A stretch of 62,297 bases of DNA from a virus, in IMG/VR virus record IMGVR_UViG_3300042893_000318, positions 1 to 62,297 of that record; one strand, given 5' to 3'. A model generated the notes under the pieces. The model worked only from the letters and a program-made list of their open reading frames with translations, did no database searches and had not been told where the DNA came from. Position 1 is the first letter of the stretch, and each line of letters begins with the position of its first letter. Shown here one piece after another: positions 45,442-58,800 of this stretch. The position numbers were made by a program, and so were the translations under genes.

Positions 45442-45450
45442 ATTATATCA
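45442..45450 (-). promoter_or_regulatory. Extended -10 leaderless promoter
   Basis: TGATATAAT (45450-45442), then 6 nt and the ATG at 45435. No -35 box is needed for extended -10 promoters. Confidence 0.55.
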
Positions 45451-45458
45451 TTAGTGAA

Positions 45459-47249
45459 CTATAAAGTTCGACATCTGATCTGCGTCTCCAATCCAGATTC
45501 ATAATTATGATCTATTCCAAGAACTACAAATTTTCTGTAATTTGTATTACCTGACTGAGCGCTTAAAGATTGATATGAATGATTAATTTCAATTAAATCT
45601 CCAACTTCTAAAAATGGATTTCCAAATACAGTCATCTCCACAGTCATTTGTTTGCTTGCCCAATTTGTTTTTATCCAAGTTTCTAGGGAAGCAGCCTCCT
45701 GTTTTGACTGTATCCAATTTGAAGCAAATACTAGTGGCTCTTCTACTGTAAATTCACTAAGCTTAGTACTAGATTCCTCATATTCACCAGTCTTTGATAT
45801 GGTGCTGCCAAGGACAAAGAAGCTGTTGGTATCCCCGTCCTCCAACGGAATAAATGATGATGAATTATTTAAAACATAAATTTCTGCTCCAAAGTTAGTT
45901 AGTTTAGATCCAACTACTGCAGCTAGCTTATTAATACCAGTAGAAACGTATACTGGCTTTCCTGGTCTACTATTGTATCTAATTTTAATTTTTCTTAACT
46001 CTCTAGCAACAGTTCCAAATTCTTCTATCGATCCCACTGGAGGATCGATATTTTGGCTATTAAATATAGTCTCGCCAAAGTTAGTATTTAATATACTTTT
46101 AGAATATGCTCCACTATATGTTCCATAAGTAGAATCAGTATCTAAATAATTTTCAAGAGTTATTGAATTTGCATAAACATAGTCTAAATACATATTAGTG
46201 TTTAAATGAGCATAAGCTGCAATTGTATCTTTAGGATATAAAATAAGGTTTTTTCCAATAAGATTATCTGTTGCAGTAATTTTAAATCCATTAATATAGG
46301 CAATAATTTCAACTTGTGTTTCAGTTGATTTAACTTTAATATCTATCTTATATATTTGTCCAGAATATACTCCAACAACCTGATTTAAATCAATAGTCTG
46401 AGAATCTGATATTTTAAAATATTCTCCATTAATTAATTTAAAAAATGATACTTCTCTTGGGGTTGTTGCTGCTACTGAATCTACTGTGGTTTGAATTTGT
46501 ATAAAATATCCACTTACTTTTGCGCTATCATAAAAAAATCCAAATCCCCCACGTTGAGCAGGATTTTTTAATTTATCATCAAAAAATAGTGCTGTGCCAA
46601 ATGTATTGTATACTGGCTTTAGATCAGTTGGAAGATCTACGTTAATTGAACTCTTCCATATTCCGTTTACCATTTTACCCCATCTTTTATAGGATATTTT
46701 TTTTGTTGCAGCGTTGGCTAAATTTGCAGGGCCTGCTATAAGCAGGACTCCTCTTGGCACATTTGTTGTCAAACCGTTTTTGAGTGCTAAATCTTCTGAA
46801 GGGGTAGCTGTAGTCTGATCGGTAATTCCTTCTATTATCTCTTCCTTGCCATTAGGATTTTCTCTATCTACAATAACGGTAACATTTGTTTTGGGTGATT
46901 CAGATACTCCTGGCATTTGAATAACTTTTTCAATTGATCTTCCAAAATTTCCGCCCTGATTAATTTGACTAAATCCTACAATAAAAACTTTGTATCTGGA
47001 TGTAGGTGTTAGTCCAGTTATTACTATAGGTGAAGAATTTGAATTGATGGTTACAGTTGGAGGATTTACTGAAAATGGTTGTCCGTCTGTAACATACATT
47101 AACTTAAAACTTTTTATAATCCCGCCGTTATCAGATATAGAAATAGTAATCTTTGTTCTATCTGTAGCGTCTAAAGCAAAAGAAAAATCCAATATATCTA
47201 AGGTGGCATAAGATGGATCGTAAATTCCGCGTTCTGGTGCTATTGCCAT
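45459..47249 (-). CDS. Minor tail protein (tail tip), 596 residues
   Basis: Starts at ATG 47249 in a TAATG junction behind AGGAGCTAATTGGTA. The N-terminal region includes an FN3-like domain (TSRYKVFIVGFSQINQGG), the middle a concanavalin-like beta sandwich, and the C-terminus VFGNPFLEVGDLIEINHSYQSL, typical of tail-tip proteins that resemble the gp27-type hub. A structural role in the tail tip is likely. Confidence 0.75.
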   Translation of the reverse strand: MAIAPERGIYDPSYATLDILDFSFALDATDRTKITISISDNGGIIKSFKLMYVTDGQPFSVNPPTVTINSNSSPIVITGLTPTSRYKVFIVGFSQINQGGNFGRSIEKVIQMPGVSESPKTNVTVIVDRENPNGKEEIIEGITDQTTATPSEDLALKNGLTTNVPRGVLLIAGPANLANAATKKISYKRWGKMVNGIWKSSINVDLPTDLKPVYNTFGTALFFDDKLKNPAQRGGFGFFYDSAKVSGYFIQIQTTVDSVAATTPREVSFFKLINGEYFKISDSQTIDLNQVVGVYSGQIYKIDIKVKSTETQVEIIAYINGFKITATDNLIGKNLILYPKDTIAAYAHLNTNMYLDYVYANSITLENYLDTDSTYGTYSGAYSKSILNTNFGETIFNSQNIDPPVGSIEEFGTVARELRKIKIRYNSRPGKPVYVSTGINKLAAVVGSKLTNFGAEIYVLNNSSSFIPLEDGDTNSFFVLGSTISKTGEYEESSTKLSEFTVEEPLVFASNWIQSKQEAASLETWIKTNWASKQMTVEMTVFGNPFLEVGDLIEINHSYQSLSAQSGNTNYRKFVVLGIDHNYESGLETQIRCRTL

Positions 47250-49258
47250 TACCAATTAGCTCCTATAGATTCCCAAGTTACTACCTCATCTGTAATTGCC
47301 TCATGTGCTGCTTTTTGAGTGCCAAGAGCAGCTCTACTTTTAATTCTATATCTACCAGTTGGTCTAAATGCTTCAGAAGAAACTTTAGCTAAAGTTCTGT
47401 ACTTGTAGATGTCATTTTGAGACTCAATATTAACAAAATATTTTGCGTTTGATCCTTCAATCTCATATTGATATTCTACTGCATCGTATTCAAATATCTC
47501 TGAATCAATTAATAGATATCCTGTATAAGATAAAAGGGCTTGAGTGTTATCATAAAAAGATGTGCTGTTTGGTTTTAGTGTTAAATAATAATGATATGCA
47601 GAAGTGTCTTGATGAGACCTATCGTCAATAAGAACACCAAACTCTGATGTAGAATCAATTTTTGTACAAAGTAGAAGTGCTCCTAAGTAAGTAGTTTCAG
47701 ATTTCCATAATGGAGTCGAGTCTCCTAAATAATTGGAAGTTGTAGCTGCGCTCCATAAAACTTTTACTTTATTTGCTGCAGGTAAAGCTTCTTTAGATAG
47801 ATATATAATGTTTGGCTTATAAATTTCTATCCCACCTATTTCTATAGGCTCATTACTAAATGTCCATGAAGTAGATTTATTTTCACTGTAAAAATAATCC
47901 CTTGTGTAGAATTGCAGGATATTATTATCATCCATTACAGCAGTCATTTGTATGTCTCTGCATAATTCTTGAATAGCTTCCCATACAGTCTTTGTGTCTT
48001 CCGTCCACCAATATTTTGGGGTAACTAAACTATCTTCTACATTAATATTATTTGTATTAAACTTATAGTTAGTAAATCCAACATTATCTAAAAGAACTCT
48101 TACGATTGCCGCAACTGAGTAATCTTTTAGCAAGAGATCTGGGCACAGCGTATCCATTAAAAAGCTACAACCGTCTAGTGCATTAATTGTAATTTCTCCG
48201 AACTCGGATATAGACCAGTCTTTCATAAAAAATACTCCTTGCGGAATTTTTACATATTCTTGAGTATCTGAAGAAGCATATGCTTTTAAAAATACATTAA
48301 TTTGGCTGTCTTTATAAAAATATTTTTTATCTGCTTCAAACACCCCGTTGGTTTTATCATACAACGTGTAGGATGGATTTAAATCTCCGTATCCATTTAA
48401 ATTAATAGATAAGGAGTTTGCAGAAACATTTCCAACTGGAAGTAAGTCTCCTGTTGAAGATGATTCTTTTTTGACACTAAATGAAATTAAATCGCTAGAA
48501 ATATCTTTTACCATTTTAGGAGCAATCTCAATAACGCTTATATACTTTCCTGAAACTGCAGTAACTACTAACTTGACATCTGTTAATGTTGCGTATGCTG
48601 AAGTACTTATATCGGCCTCATTAAATGACCAATCGGAACCAGTATAATACATATTTACTTGACCCGCCTGATATTTATCAGTAAATGACTTTATATTGGA
48701 AGAGCCTCCAGATATTAAAGCTGACCCAAAGCTTCCGTTGCCATTTCTTCCAAAGACCTGAAAGGCTGCTGGAGTGCAATGAGATATCTCAAATTTAATA
48801 GTTATTTTATTTACCAGCAAAGTTTTAGGATATTTAATTGCAATATCTACTGCTTCCCCTTTCTTGCCTACCCAATATTTATAGTAAGTGTCTTCTGAAG
48901 GAATGTATGTTCTATAATCATTACTAAACAATACATTTTTAGGATCTTTTAAACTGCCAGAAGCAATATCATCATTAATATAATATTTAATTCCAGCTCC
49001 CAGTGGTCTATTTTGTCTAACAATTGCATCTACTGGAAATAGCTTTTTAAATGGATATCTTTTTCTAGCTACAGAACCAGGGTCTACACCAGGTATATCT
49101 GCAGTATATTCAGCTGAACTATTGGTAATTGCGTCTGTGGCAAAATTAACCATGCTATTTAAATTATATTCTACAGTACATCCAGCATCTACTTTAATTG
49201 AAGATTCTGTTTTAAATAAGTTTTTAATTAGTGTATCATTGCTAGGTAAAGTAATCAC
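47249..49258 (-). CDS. Minor tail protein (hub-like), 669 residues; GTG start
   Basis: GTG 49258 in a TAGTG overlap, behind GGAGCAAGTATA, is preferred to TTG 49291. The middle part carries domains typical of the tail hub/minor tail protein: INALDGCSFLMDTLCPDLLLKDYSVAAIVRVLLDNVGF and QELCRDIQMTAVMDDNNILQFYTRD, as in siphophage Dit/Tal-associated proteins. Probably the tail-tip protein threaded next to the distal tail protein. Confidence 0.75.
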   Translation of the reverse strand: MITLPSNDTLIKNLFKTESSIKVDAGCTVEYNLNSMVNFATDAITNSSAEYTADIPGVDPGSVARKRYPFKKLFPVDAIVRQNRPLGAGIKYYINDDIASGSLKDPKNVLFSNDYRTYIPSEDTYYKYWVGKKGEAVDIAIKYPKTLLVNKITIKFEISHCTPAAFQVFGRNGNGSFGSALISGGSSNIKSFTDKYQAGQVNMYYTGSDWSFNEADISTSAYATLTDVKLVVTAVSGKYISVIEIAPKMVKDISSDLISFSVKKESSSTGDLLPVGNVSANSLSINLNGYGDLNPSYTLYDKTNGVFEADKKYFYKDSQINVFLKAYASSDTQEYVKIPQGVFFMKDWSISEFGEITINALDGCSFLMDTLCPDLLLKDYSVAAIVRVLLDNVGFTNYKFNTNNINVEDSLVTPKYWWTEDTKTVWEAIQELCRDIQMTAVMDDNNILQFYTRDYFYSENKSTSWTFSNEPIEIGGIEIYKPNIIYLSKEALPAANKVKVLWSAATTSNYLGDSTPLWKSETTYLGALLLCTKIDSTSEFGVLIDDRSHQDTSAYHYYLTLKPNSTSFYDNTQALLSYTGYLLIDSEIFEYDAVEYQYEIEGSNAKYFVNIESQNDIYKYRTLAKVSSEAFRPTGRYRIKSRAALGTQKAAHEAITDEVVTWESIGANW

Positions 49259-49869
49259 TATACTTGCTCCATTGATATTGATGCTGACCAAAATTCTTGG
49301 GCTGGGTCTATTGTTTTTCCCTTAACATTTCTTTTAATTACAGAGAATGAGCAAGACGTAAAATTAACTTTATAATATTCTATTCTGTCAACTGTGCTAC
49401 TCTCTGTTATTTTTTCTCTGCCATAAAAAATTTTAATATTAAATGTATTTACTCCAACATTAGAATAGAATCTTTGTAAATCTACCGCTCCCAGACCACC
49501 ATCAACTGTTAAATCTTTAAATGATGGAAGCATGTCCCATGACGTAGAGAAATTCTTTTTATCCGCAATAAAGAATTTACGTAAAGTACCATTGCTCATT
49601 CTTTGAGATTTTTCTATTCTATTATGCTCTAATGATAAAGGTTGTCTATTATGTTCTGATAGTTTAACCCAGTCTATTTCTGAATTAGATTCCCAAAATG
49701 TTGATCCTGATGCTGGAGTTTGTCCAATAGTTGTTAGTGCACCTGTTTTTCTTTTCCAAAGAAGTCCGCTATAATAAACTTTATCTCCTGGACTATATGT
49801 AAGAGCCGCATTATATCTTGGAGTTGTATCAATATATAGGAGGGATCCTACTGGTAAATAAATTGCCAT
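49258..49869 (-). CDS. Distal-tail-type minor tail protein
   Basis: A 203-residue protein just downstream of the tape measure gene, the usual place for the distal tail protein (Dit). YSPGDKVYYSGLLWKRKT resembles a carbohydrate-binding module type 5/12. The rest is beta-rich, ending WSASISMEQV as in many tail proteins. Coupled to the next gene by TAGTG. Confidence 0.7.
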   Translation of the reverse strand: MAIYLPVGSLLYIDTTPRYNAALTYSPGDKVYYSGLLWKRKTGALTTIGQTPASGSTFWESNSEIDWVKLSEHNRQPLSLEHNRIEKSQRMSNGTLRKFFIADKKNFSTSWDMLPSFKDLTVDGGLGAVDLQRFYSNVGVNTFNIKIFYGREKITESSTVDRIEYYKVNFTSCSFSVIKRNVKGKTIDPAQEFWSASISMEQV

Positions 49870-52800
49870 TAGACTCTTCTCCCCATTCCATTCATAGATG
49901 CTCTTTGAACATCTAGTCTCTTAATTTCTGCTAATACTTTACGTGTTGTCATATCTGAATATGTATTTATATCCATGCCTTCCGCCGCATTATTAGTCAT
50001 TGATATGTTATAAACCGCTGGTGCCATTGTAGCATTATTTGCGTTAGGATTAAAGGGGTTCAGGTTAGCTGGAACAACTGCTTCATTCTTATGAATCAGT
50101 GCAAGCATATCGGCGGGAACCATATTAATTCCATCTTTAAATTGAGGAACAGACATGTTGGCAGAATAAGAAGGATTAATATATCCGCCATTTTTCATTA
50201 TAACTCCATCAGGAGGCAAATGTGGCTTACTCTTTCCAAAAGTTCCTTGACCTAGTACTCCAAAAGCTTTTCCAAATTTTGCATATTGCTCTATAAATCT
50301 CTCAAGTGTTGATGGCAGCATATCTTTATATACTGAAAAAGTTTTTCTCAACTCTTCTTGTGGCAATAAATTTATCATACGTTTAATATTTTTTTCAGGA
50401 TCTAGGGTTGTAAGCACTGAGTGCTGTGCGCCACCTTGAAGTGCTCCTCCAGCATGTGCAATTGTGTCTATAATCCATTCTGGACCATTTTTTCCAACTG
50501 TACTGAAAATTTCATTTAAATTCATAGGAACATAAGATTCTATTCTATCTCTTCCACCTCTAACATGTGCTACTCCTGGAACTCTTTCTCCAAGTAGTAG
50601 TGCTCTCGCATGTTTTCTTGTGTGACCAAGTACATTGATAAAATAATCTTCTAATGCGGCATAAGCTTTTTTATTTTGAGACCATAAAGACTTTCTTCCT
50701 CCACGCATATCCCAAACTTTAGACATACTTTTTGGAGTATTCCATATTGTTTGCCATAAGCTTCCACCAGCTTCTGCATTTTTACCTACTGCATATTCTC
50801 TTGCTAGCATCTTATCCACTGTTGTAAATAAGTCAAAGTTGAATATGCTGCCTGTTGATGCTTGTTCTCCAGGCTTTAATCTATTGTATATGTTATCTGG
50901 AAGAGATCCTCCATGAAAAGTTGGCGTATCAAATAGGTCAAGTAAAGATGGGTCAAGGTCTTTCGGTATGTCAGATTTAGATTTCTCCCATATTTTATTT
51001 TTGATTGTAAGCCCTGAATCTAAAATGTTTTTATCAGATAGTTTGCGTATTTGATTTAGTGCTGAAATACTACCAAACGGTGTATACCTATAAATCAAAT
51101 CAGATAATTTTTCTTTTGATCGGTTTTCTTTTATTTTTGTAATAAGATCTTTAAGGTTTCCATATTTATTTTTAATTGGAGAAATTATTTTAGAGGACAA
51201 CGGGCTTACAGCCTTATCTTTAATTATTTTTCCAATAAGTCCAGCTAGTTCTCCAAATGCTTCTCCTGGGTGATGAATTGGCTGAGTAGGCATCCAGTCA
51301 TCAAAGGTGCTGACTGGTCCCCCTGTTCTAGGTACTGGTCTTGGTCTATCTATTATTTCTGATTTAAAACTACGACCAGTTTTGCTAAAATTATATGCAT
51401 TTTTAAATTGTGAAATTGGATCAGTAGGTTTTGGCCAAGGTAGTATCTTTTTTAGCCCTGGAATCTTTCTTGCAACCTTATGTATTGGTTTATATGGCAT
51501 ACCTATTAAGTCTTTAATAAATGACGGAGACATTTTTAAAGCTGTTTTAAGAGATGATCCTAAATTAGAATTTCGAATTTTATTAAGTAAAAAGCCAGTC
51601 TCTTCTTCTAGCACTGTTCCCTTTGGCTTATTCAATGCAAGCCATACAGCATCATTAATATCTCCTGGGGCCTGTCCAGCACTTATTCTGTTCATAATAG
51701 ATCCAGTGGTTCCCGCTTGGTTCATTAATGAACCTAATTCTTCTCCAGCATATCGGTAATCTGGCATGCCTAAACTTACGTCTCTTGACCAATGGTTATC
51801 TTTACCCTGTAATAATTTCCACAATAGATAGTTTTGAGATTTAATATTTGGATTTCTAAAGTCAATATATTTGCCTCGAGGTATACTAGTAACCTTATTC
51901 ATGGTTCCAGCACCATCTCCCCATGTTCCAGGAGTATTGTATCCATGTTCATACAGTTGTGCTTCTGGCCTACTAGAAGTAGAGAAGAATCCCATTCCAT
52001 AATGAGGATCTCTTCCATAGCTTCCGTCTAATACACTTGTACCTGAAAATGGTGGATCCCAATTAGATTTATGAAATGATCCGTGCCATTGATCGTCTTT
52101 AACTAATTTTTTAGCTTTAAAGTAATTAGCATATTGATTAAATAAATTAACTGGCTTGTATAATACAGATTGAACTTTATCAGGTAATTTTGGTATAACG
52201 TATTTTCCAATAAACTTTCCTGTTTTATCAAGACCAGCGCCAAAGCCCATAGAAATTGCAACATTCTGAGCAATGCTTGATGGACCCATTGCATCTAATT
52301 GTTTTTTGGCATCTAATGCAGTAAGAGTTGATCTATTTTTTTGACCCCAAGATTTTGGATACTGTTTAACACCTGTTCCACCCTTTACTCCATACTGAGA
52401 ACCATCTTTTGCTAATCCAACAAGGCCCTCAACTAAACCAGCTACAGAGCCAACTACGCCACCACCACCGCCAGCAGCAGCTAAACCAGATACTCCTCCT
52501 TGAGCAGAATTAAAAGCTACCCTCCATAATGCTCTTCCCCATTTAGAAAAACCAGATGCATTTTCGTTTGCACCCCATTTAAGGCTTAAAGCTTTTTCTG
52601 CTTCTTCTCCCAATTGCCAAGCGCCTGCGGCTACGGCTGCCCTACCAGTGGTTCTTTTTTTAAATAAGTTTTTTAATGAGGCAAACCCTCCCCATTTGTA
52701 ATGGGGAATTCCAACTTGTCCACCATTTGCAAATCCAGAGTTGTACTGCTCAAGAAAATCCTTCATCTTAACTTGATCTAGTCCCTTTGCCCCATATTTC

Positions 52801-55800
52801 ATTAAATCTCTAAACATTATTGAAGCTGCGCTTAATTGATCAATGTTGAGTGGCTTAAAGTCTCCACCTGCAGATTTTAAAAGAGCAGTGTTATACATAG
52901 CTGATTCCTGTGCAAATATTTTAGCAGCATTTTTGGGATTATATGTAGGGCCATACATGGAGTTTACTGAAGAATCAGTTCTATCAAAAACTGGAAACCC
53001 TAATCTTTTAAGAGTAGAAATTCCTTTTTCTGCATCATCAGATCTATCAGTAGAAAACGTAAGACGTGGTAATCCATTCTTAAAAGTGCCGCTAGCGTTG
53101 TAAGCTTCCATTATTGTAGCTGGATACATTCCAAATGGTGTTCTTGGATCAAGAGAATATGCTTGATTTACTAAGCTATATGGGCCTTGTGCTCTAGTAT
53201 ATTCATGCTGAAGATCTACCGCCCCTTTAACGGCTCTTTCCCCGTCTTTACCTTTTGGAATATAATAGATACCACTTCTTGAAGGTGTTTCTGATGCATC
53301 AATTGTTCTTTTTACTACAACATCAGAATTAAAAAGATCTGTAATGCTTCTTTCTAATGGACTATTTGTTGTAGTCTTTGCAGTAGTTGCAAATCTTGGG
53401 ACAACTATTGGTGCTTTTGGTTTTGTAAATTTAGATACAATATTTTTAATAAGACTTTTTATTGGATTAATAACGAAGCCGCCGCGATCAAATTTAAGTA
53501 TGTTGCTAGCGTATCCACCATTTGCAAATTTTCCAGAATTTAGTGCATCGAATGTTTCTGTTCCATACTTCTTTACAGAGTCTGCTTTAATTACATACTC
53601 ACCATTTGAAAGCATAGCTGGAATAGAATCAGATGTGGCAGTTCCTGGACCACTTACATTTCCGCCTGGTCTATAGTGTTTAACTGGTCCACCCATAGCA
53701 AGCTTTGCAAATGACGGGCTTACTGTTCCAAATAAATACTTAGTGTCTCTTCCAAATAATCCTCCTGGGGAATATATATTTTCGGCAACAGTTCCTTGAC
53801 CCCACTGTCCTATTACCTTAATAGATTTTTTATCTATACCAGAAACTATGGACGCATGAGTTGGAACCCCATCTTGTTTCCCAGATTCGTCAGGAAAATC
53901 AAACCAGGCTAGATCTCCAATTTTAATATTTTTTAAATTATCTTTATTGCTTAGGTCATTAAAAACACCCTTTTTCTTATAATCTCTTGTTGCTTGAAAA
54001 GCGCTAAACATTTTATCTGATATGTCAACGCCAGAATTTTCTGCTACCCACGCAATAAATGCTCCACACCAATATAATAAATCTGAGCCTAGCTTGTAAT
54101 TTTTATTTGCCCACACGCTAAATTTATTAACAGACTGACTTTCTATACCCTTTCGGTTAGCGGTACTATGTACTAAATAATTATGCCCTGATCCGACTTG
54201 ACTTCTTGCAATATCAAGAAATCTTTGTAGGGATCCCATCGGAGATTTAATTTTGTCTATGCCGTATTCTTTAACTGGTGGAGTATAGAATCTTTCACCA
54301 TAGTTACTGTAAAAAGCTTTTGTAAATTCTTCTTCAGTTTTATAGTCTTTTCTTTCAATTTCTTTTGGCATTTGCCAAACAGAACCAGCTGGTTTTACTG
54401 GAAGGAATTTTCCACTACCAACTGAAATTTTTGATGGGTAATTCCCTGTTAAGCCTCCGTCTGCAAATTTACCAGCGTTTAATGCGTCAAACGTTCCTGT
54501 TCCATATTTCTTTACAGAGTCCGCCTTGATTACATATTCTCCATTTGAAAGCATGGCGGGAATAGAATCAGATGTTCCAGTTCCTGGTCCTCTTACATTT
54601 CCGCCTGGCTCGTAATGTTTGATTGGCCCACCTGTTGCAAGCTTCTTTAAGGTAAATCCAGTACTTACATTAAAGCTAACAATTTGATATTTTTGATTGT
54701 CAGACTCAATTATTTTACCTATGTATGTAGTTTTACCTTCATCAGGAGCAATGCCGTATCTACTTAATGTTGTAGGACTAATAAATTTTTTATTGCCATC
54801 TGTAATTAAATCTTTTGCAGCAATTTGAGTTGGCTTGCCGCTAACGGCTGCAAGTATCTTTGTTAGGATACCGCTATTGGCGAGAGCATTTTTATCTGCT
54901 GTTGTTAAAGATTTTCCATCCTCGCCAAGAACTTGATTTAGTATACTATCTATTCCAGTTTTTACATTTGGTGTACCTAAATTAGGGAAGCCGAACTTGG
55001 TCATAAGATCTGACATTTGTTTTTCTGCTGGAGTTGGGGCAACTACTCCTATTTTTAGACCAGGCACTAGTTTATCTGCTCTGGCTTGCAAAGCATTTGC
55101 ACCATCAATTTCTGCTTGGGTATCTATATTTCCAGATTTATTAATAAAAGCAACTGTATCAAGCATTAATTGTTTTAATGCTTCAAGTTTTGTGGTGGCA
55201 TCCTTTACTCCATCCAATTGCTTTTGAAGAATTTTTGAAGAATTCTCTAATTTTTCTTGAAGCTTATCAATTTTTGCTTGCTGATCTGCCGTGTCTGCTT
55301 TTTCTTTATCATCTATTGCTCTTATTGCTAAAGTTTTTTGCTGACTTCTTTGAAGCATTTGAAGATCTAGTTGAGTTTGTGCAGCAGTTGCAGAATCTCC
55401 CATAGCTAAAGCATCTTGATACTCTAATTGCTTTTTCTTTATTTGAGTAAGAATATCTTCATCTTCTGATTGTCTAGACAAAGACTTTCTTCTGGCATCC
55501 GCTTCTTCTTTAATCTTATCAATATTTTTTTGATGTAACTTAATTTCTGCGTTAATAGCATCTCTAGACTTTTCAGCATTTTTTTGAATTGCATCTGAAT
55601 TACTTGTATTTGATTTTTCTGCTTTTTGTATTGCATTATATAGTTTATCTAGATCTGTTCCAGAACTACCACCACTTAATAAAGCTGATAAATTTATTTG
55701 AGCTGTTGCTAAAGCAATTGCCATATCATTTGTCATTGACTTTAACTCTACTTTAGCACCAGTTAGGTATATCTTCCATTTTGCCAAGGCCGCAGCGGTA

Positions 55801-58800
55801 TTTTCAGATCCATTTAAAACATTCTCTAATTCTGGAGCCAACTTCAATAATGCATAATATTGAGCAACTGTTAACGATTCTGAACTTCCTTGAGCAGCAT
55901 TAACTTTTTCCATTGTAATAGCCCAGGCTTTAGATGCATCAACAATTTTACCAGTTTCATCTTCAGTTCCAATTAAAGATTTTTCCATCTCTTGAACGCC
56001 GCTAATTAAACTATAAAAAGAATCTCCAATTTGATCTACGTTTCCTTCTTTTAATAAACCATTAAAGGTTTCAACACTAGAAATAGCTGCAGTGCTTTTA
56101 TCAATTATTAAACCAAATCCTTTGTCTGCTAAAACAGTAAGCGCTGATGAAGCTTTATCAGAACTTAAAATTAACGCATATATGGTATTGCTTGCCTTTT
56201 CAGCACTCATTCCGCCTGAAATAAATTGTGATTTTAATTGAGATGCTTTTTGAACTACTTCATCTGCGCCAGCTTTGTTAAATACTTCAATAAAATCTGG
56301 AAGATCTTTTTGAACAGTTTCTTTAAGTTCTTTAAGCTCTTTAATTGTTAAGTTTAGTCCATTCACCATTGTTGATGAAGCATAAAATGAAGCTGCAGCA
56401 GCTGCGGCTAAATCTGATTGAGTTTTAAAATCTTTTAACTGTTCATTTAATGATTTATAATTAATTCCCAGCTTAGAAGCACTTTCAGCGGTTTGTCCAA
56501 ATGCTAAATTAATTACTCTTCTATGCTCATTAACTTTATCATTTACAGATTTTATTATTGCTGCTCCTGCTACGAGTGCTGCAGTCCAACCAAAAACTGG
56601 TTTAGCTTTTAAAAATGATAATGCCTTTTGAGTTAATGAAACTTTTTTAGTTACTTCTCCTGCTGCTTTTCCAATGTTTAAAATTTTATTAGCTAGTACA
56701 TTTCCTAGAAGATCTCCGCCCATACTTCCAAGCAATCCACCCATCATTGATCCGCCAGTTAATTTTGAACCTAATCCATATCCAGCCATTCCTGGAATCA
56801 TTCTCATTAGCATGGCCATTACTTCGCCACCCTGAGCAAAGTTCTGAACTTGTCCCCCATTATTAAATCCTGGAATTATTTTTCCGCTATTTTGCGGAAC
56901 AAAAAGTTCTGGTCCATTTTCTCCTACAACATATGGGAAAGCTCCAGATACTGGACCACCCATTTTTCTTTGTGGAATGTTAAGATCTCGTGCAAGCATG
57001 CCAATATTATCATCAAATTGCTGATCTCCAAAATGAGCCCATACGGTTCTATCTTTTCCTTTTCCGCTTCCTGAACCATAACTGCTAGGTCTTGCTCCTG
57101 GAACATTTATTCCAGTAGGGCTTGGGCCATGTGCTGAACTTGAGCTTTGTGTGTCTCTTCTTCCTGGAGACATTCTATCTTTTTGATAAGCTAGACTTAT
57201 TCCTGGATACTTAGACTCTAGTGCTCTTATCTTAGAAGTAATTACAGAAAATGCAATTCTTCCCAACTCAGGATCGCCATACAGTTGATCTGGAGAAATT
57301 CGTGATTGTATTTGTTTAGATATTTCTGATTGAACATAACTTATATCGGAAGGATCAACTTTTTTAAATGACAGGAATCTTTCAACATCTATTAAATTTT
57401 TGCTGTTTGCAATATGTGGTATTAATTCTGAGCCAGTAGCTCTGCCATATTTTAATCTCCTGTTTATTGAATTGGGCAGAATCATTCCCCAGTTGCCTAG
57501 TAATTTTGCAGGCTTTGAACTTCCTGATTTTACGCCGAACATTCTTAAAATTGCATTTACAACAGTTGAAGACATAAAGCCTCCAAGATTATTATTGTAT
57601 CCACCAATTCCACGACCACCATTAATTGCTTGCAAAAGTGGAAGGTTTGCTTGTGTTGCTGCTTTATTTACAACAAACTCTCCTGGGGTAAGCATTGCTG
57701 GAACAACATCTTTATTTACATTTGGGCCTGGAACTACTGATCTAGAACCATCATTATAATAAATTGGTCCGCCTTGATTACGATAAATTGGTCCGCCTTG
57801 ATTACGTCTTATTGTCGTTTCTGTACTAAAGCCACCACCCGAAGTTCTGATTCCACCTAATGCTCTAGCAACATTATCTACTAATGTCGCAGTAGGAGTT
57901 TTGTGGAACATCTCTTTCATATTTGACTTGCCAGTTTTTGGATCAACTACTGGCTGATTTGTAAATGGAACCATTGTTAGATTTGCAGTTCTACCTTGTG
58001 TAATTGCAATTTGTGTAGTTGTTTCTGCAATCATCGCTTCTACTCTAGCATTTAATGCTACAATTTTTGCTCTAGCTTGTTCTACTGTAATTGCTCCAGC
58101 TTGTGTTTGTGCAACAATTGCCGCACCTTCTTGAGCTGCCAATTTTGTTAGTCTTGTTATTTCTGGAAGAAGTGCTTGATATGAACCAGAAAGTTCATGG
58201 GTTACAGTACCAGTTGCAGCAACTTCTTTCTTTAATAGCGCAATTTCTGCTTCTGATTGCATTGCTATAGCACCAGTCATTGCATGCCATTTAGCTGCTT
58301 CTTCTGGAATTACTCCTGTTGATACTCCGCCAATTGTAGTAAGTCCAGGAATGGCTGGCAATCCATGATCGGCATACATCTGAGGATTTCTTCCAATTTT
58401 TCTATTAACTGGAATTGGTCCTGGAACCATGCCAAATATTGTTTGTGCTGCTCTTTCTGCCTCTGTCATACTTCCAACAGGATTCATATGGGCACTTGCT
58501 CTTGTTCCCATTCTGCCTACAAGAGGATTACTTGGATCTACAGATACACCTCTATATATGCCTCCTGGAGTTCCCGCTAGCGCAACAGTTCCTGCTATAG
58601 TAGCAATTGTTGGTTGAACCGATATGGCTCCAGAAGCAGCTTTTTGTTGTAGTATAGTAAATTCTGTAATTAAGTTTTTAAGAGAAGCACTTAGAATGTC
58701 TGCTGCTGCGGCATCGCTATAGAATGTTTTCTCTACTAAACTTCCAGCCTTACTTGCAGCCAATATTTCTGGAGTTAATAATCTAAAGCCTTCTCCGCCT

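Noticed and set aside
57759-57806. Possible att or integration site
   Set aside because: The 24-bp repeat is tandem and in frame in a glycine-rich linker; no integrase gene is seen.
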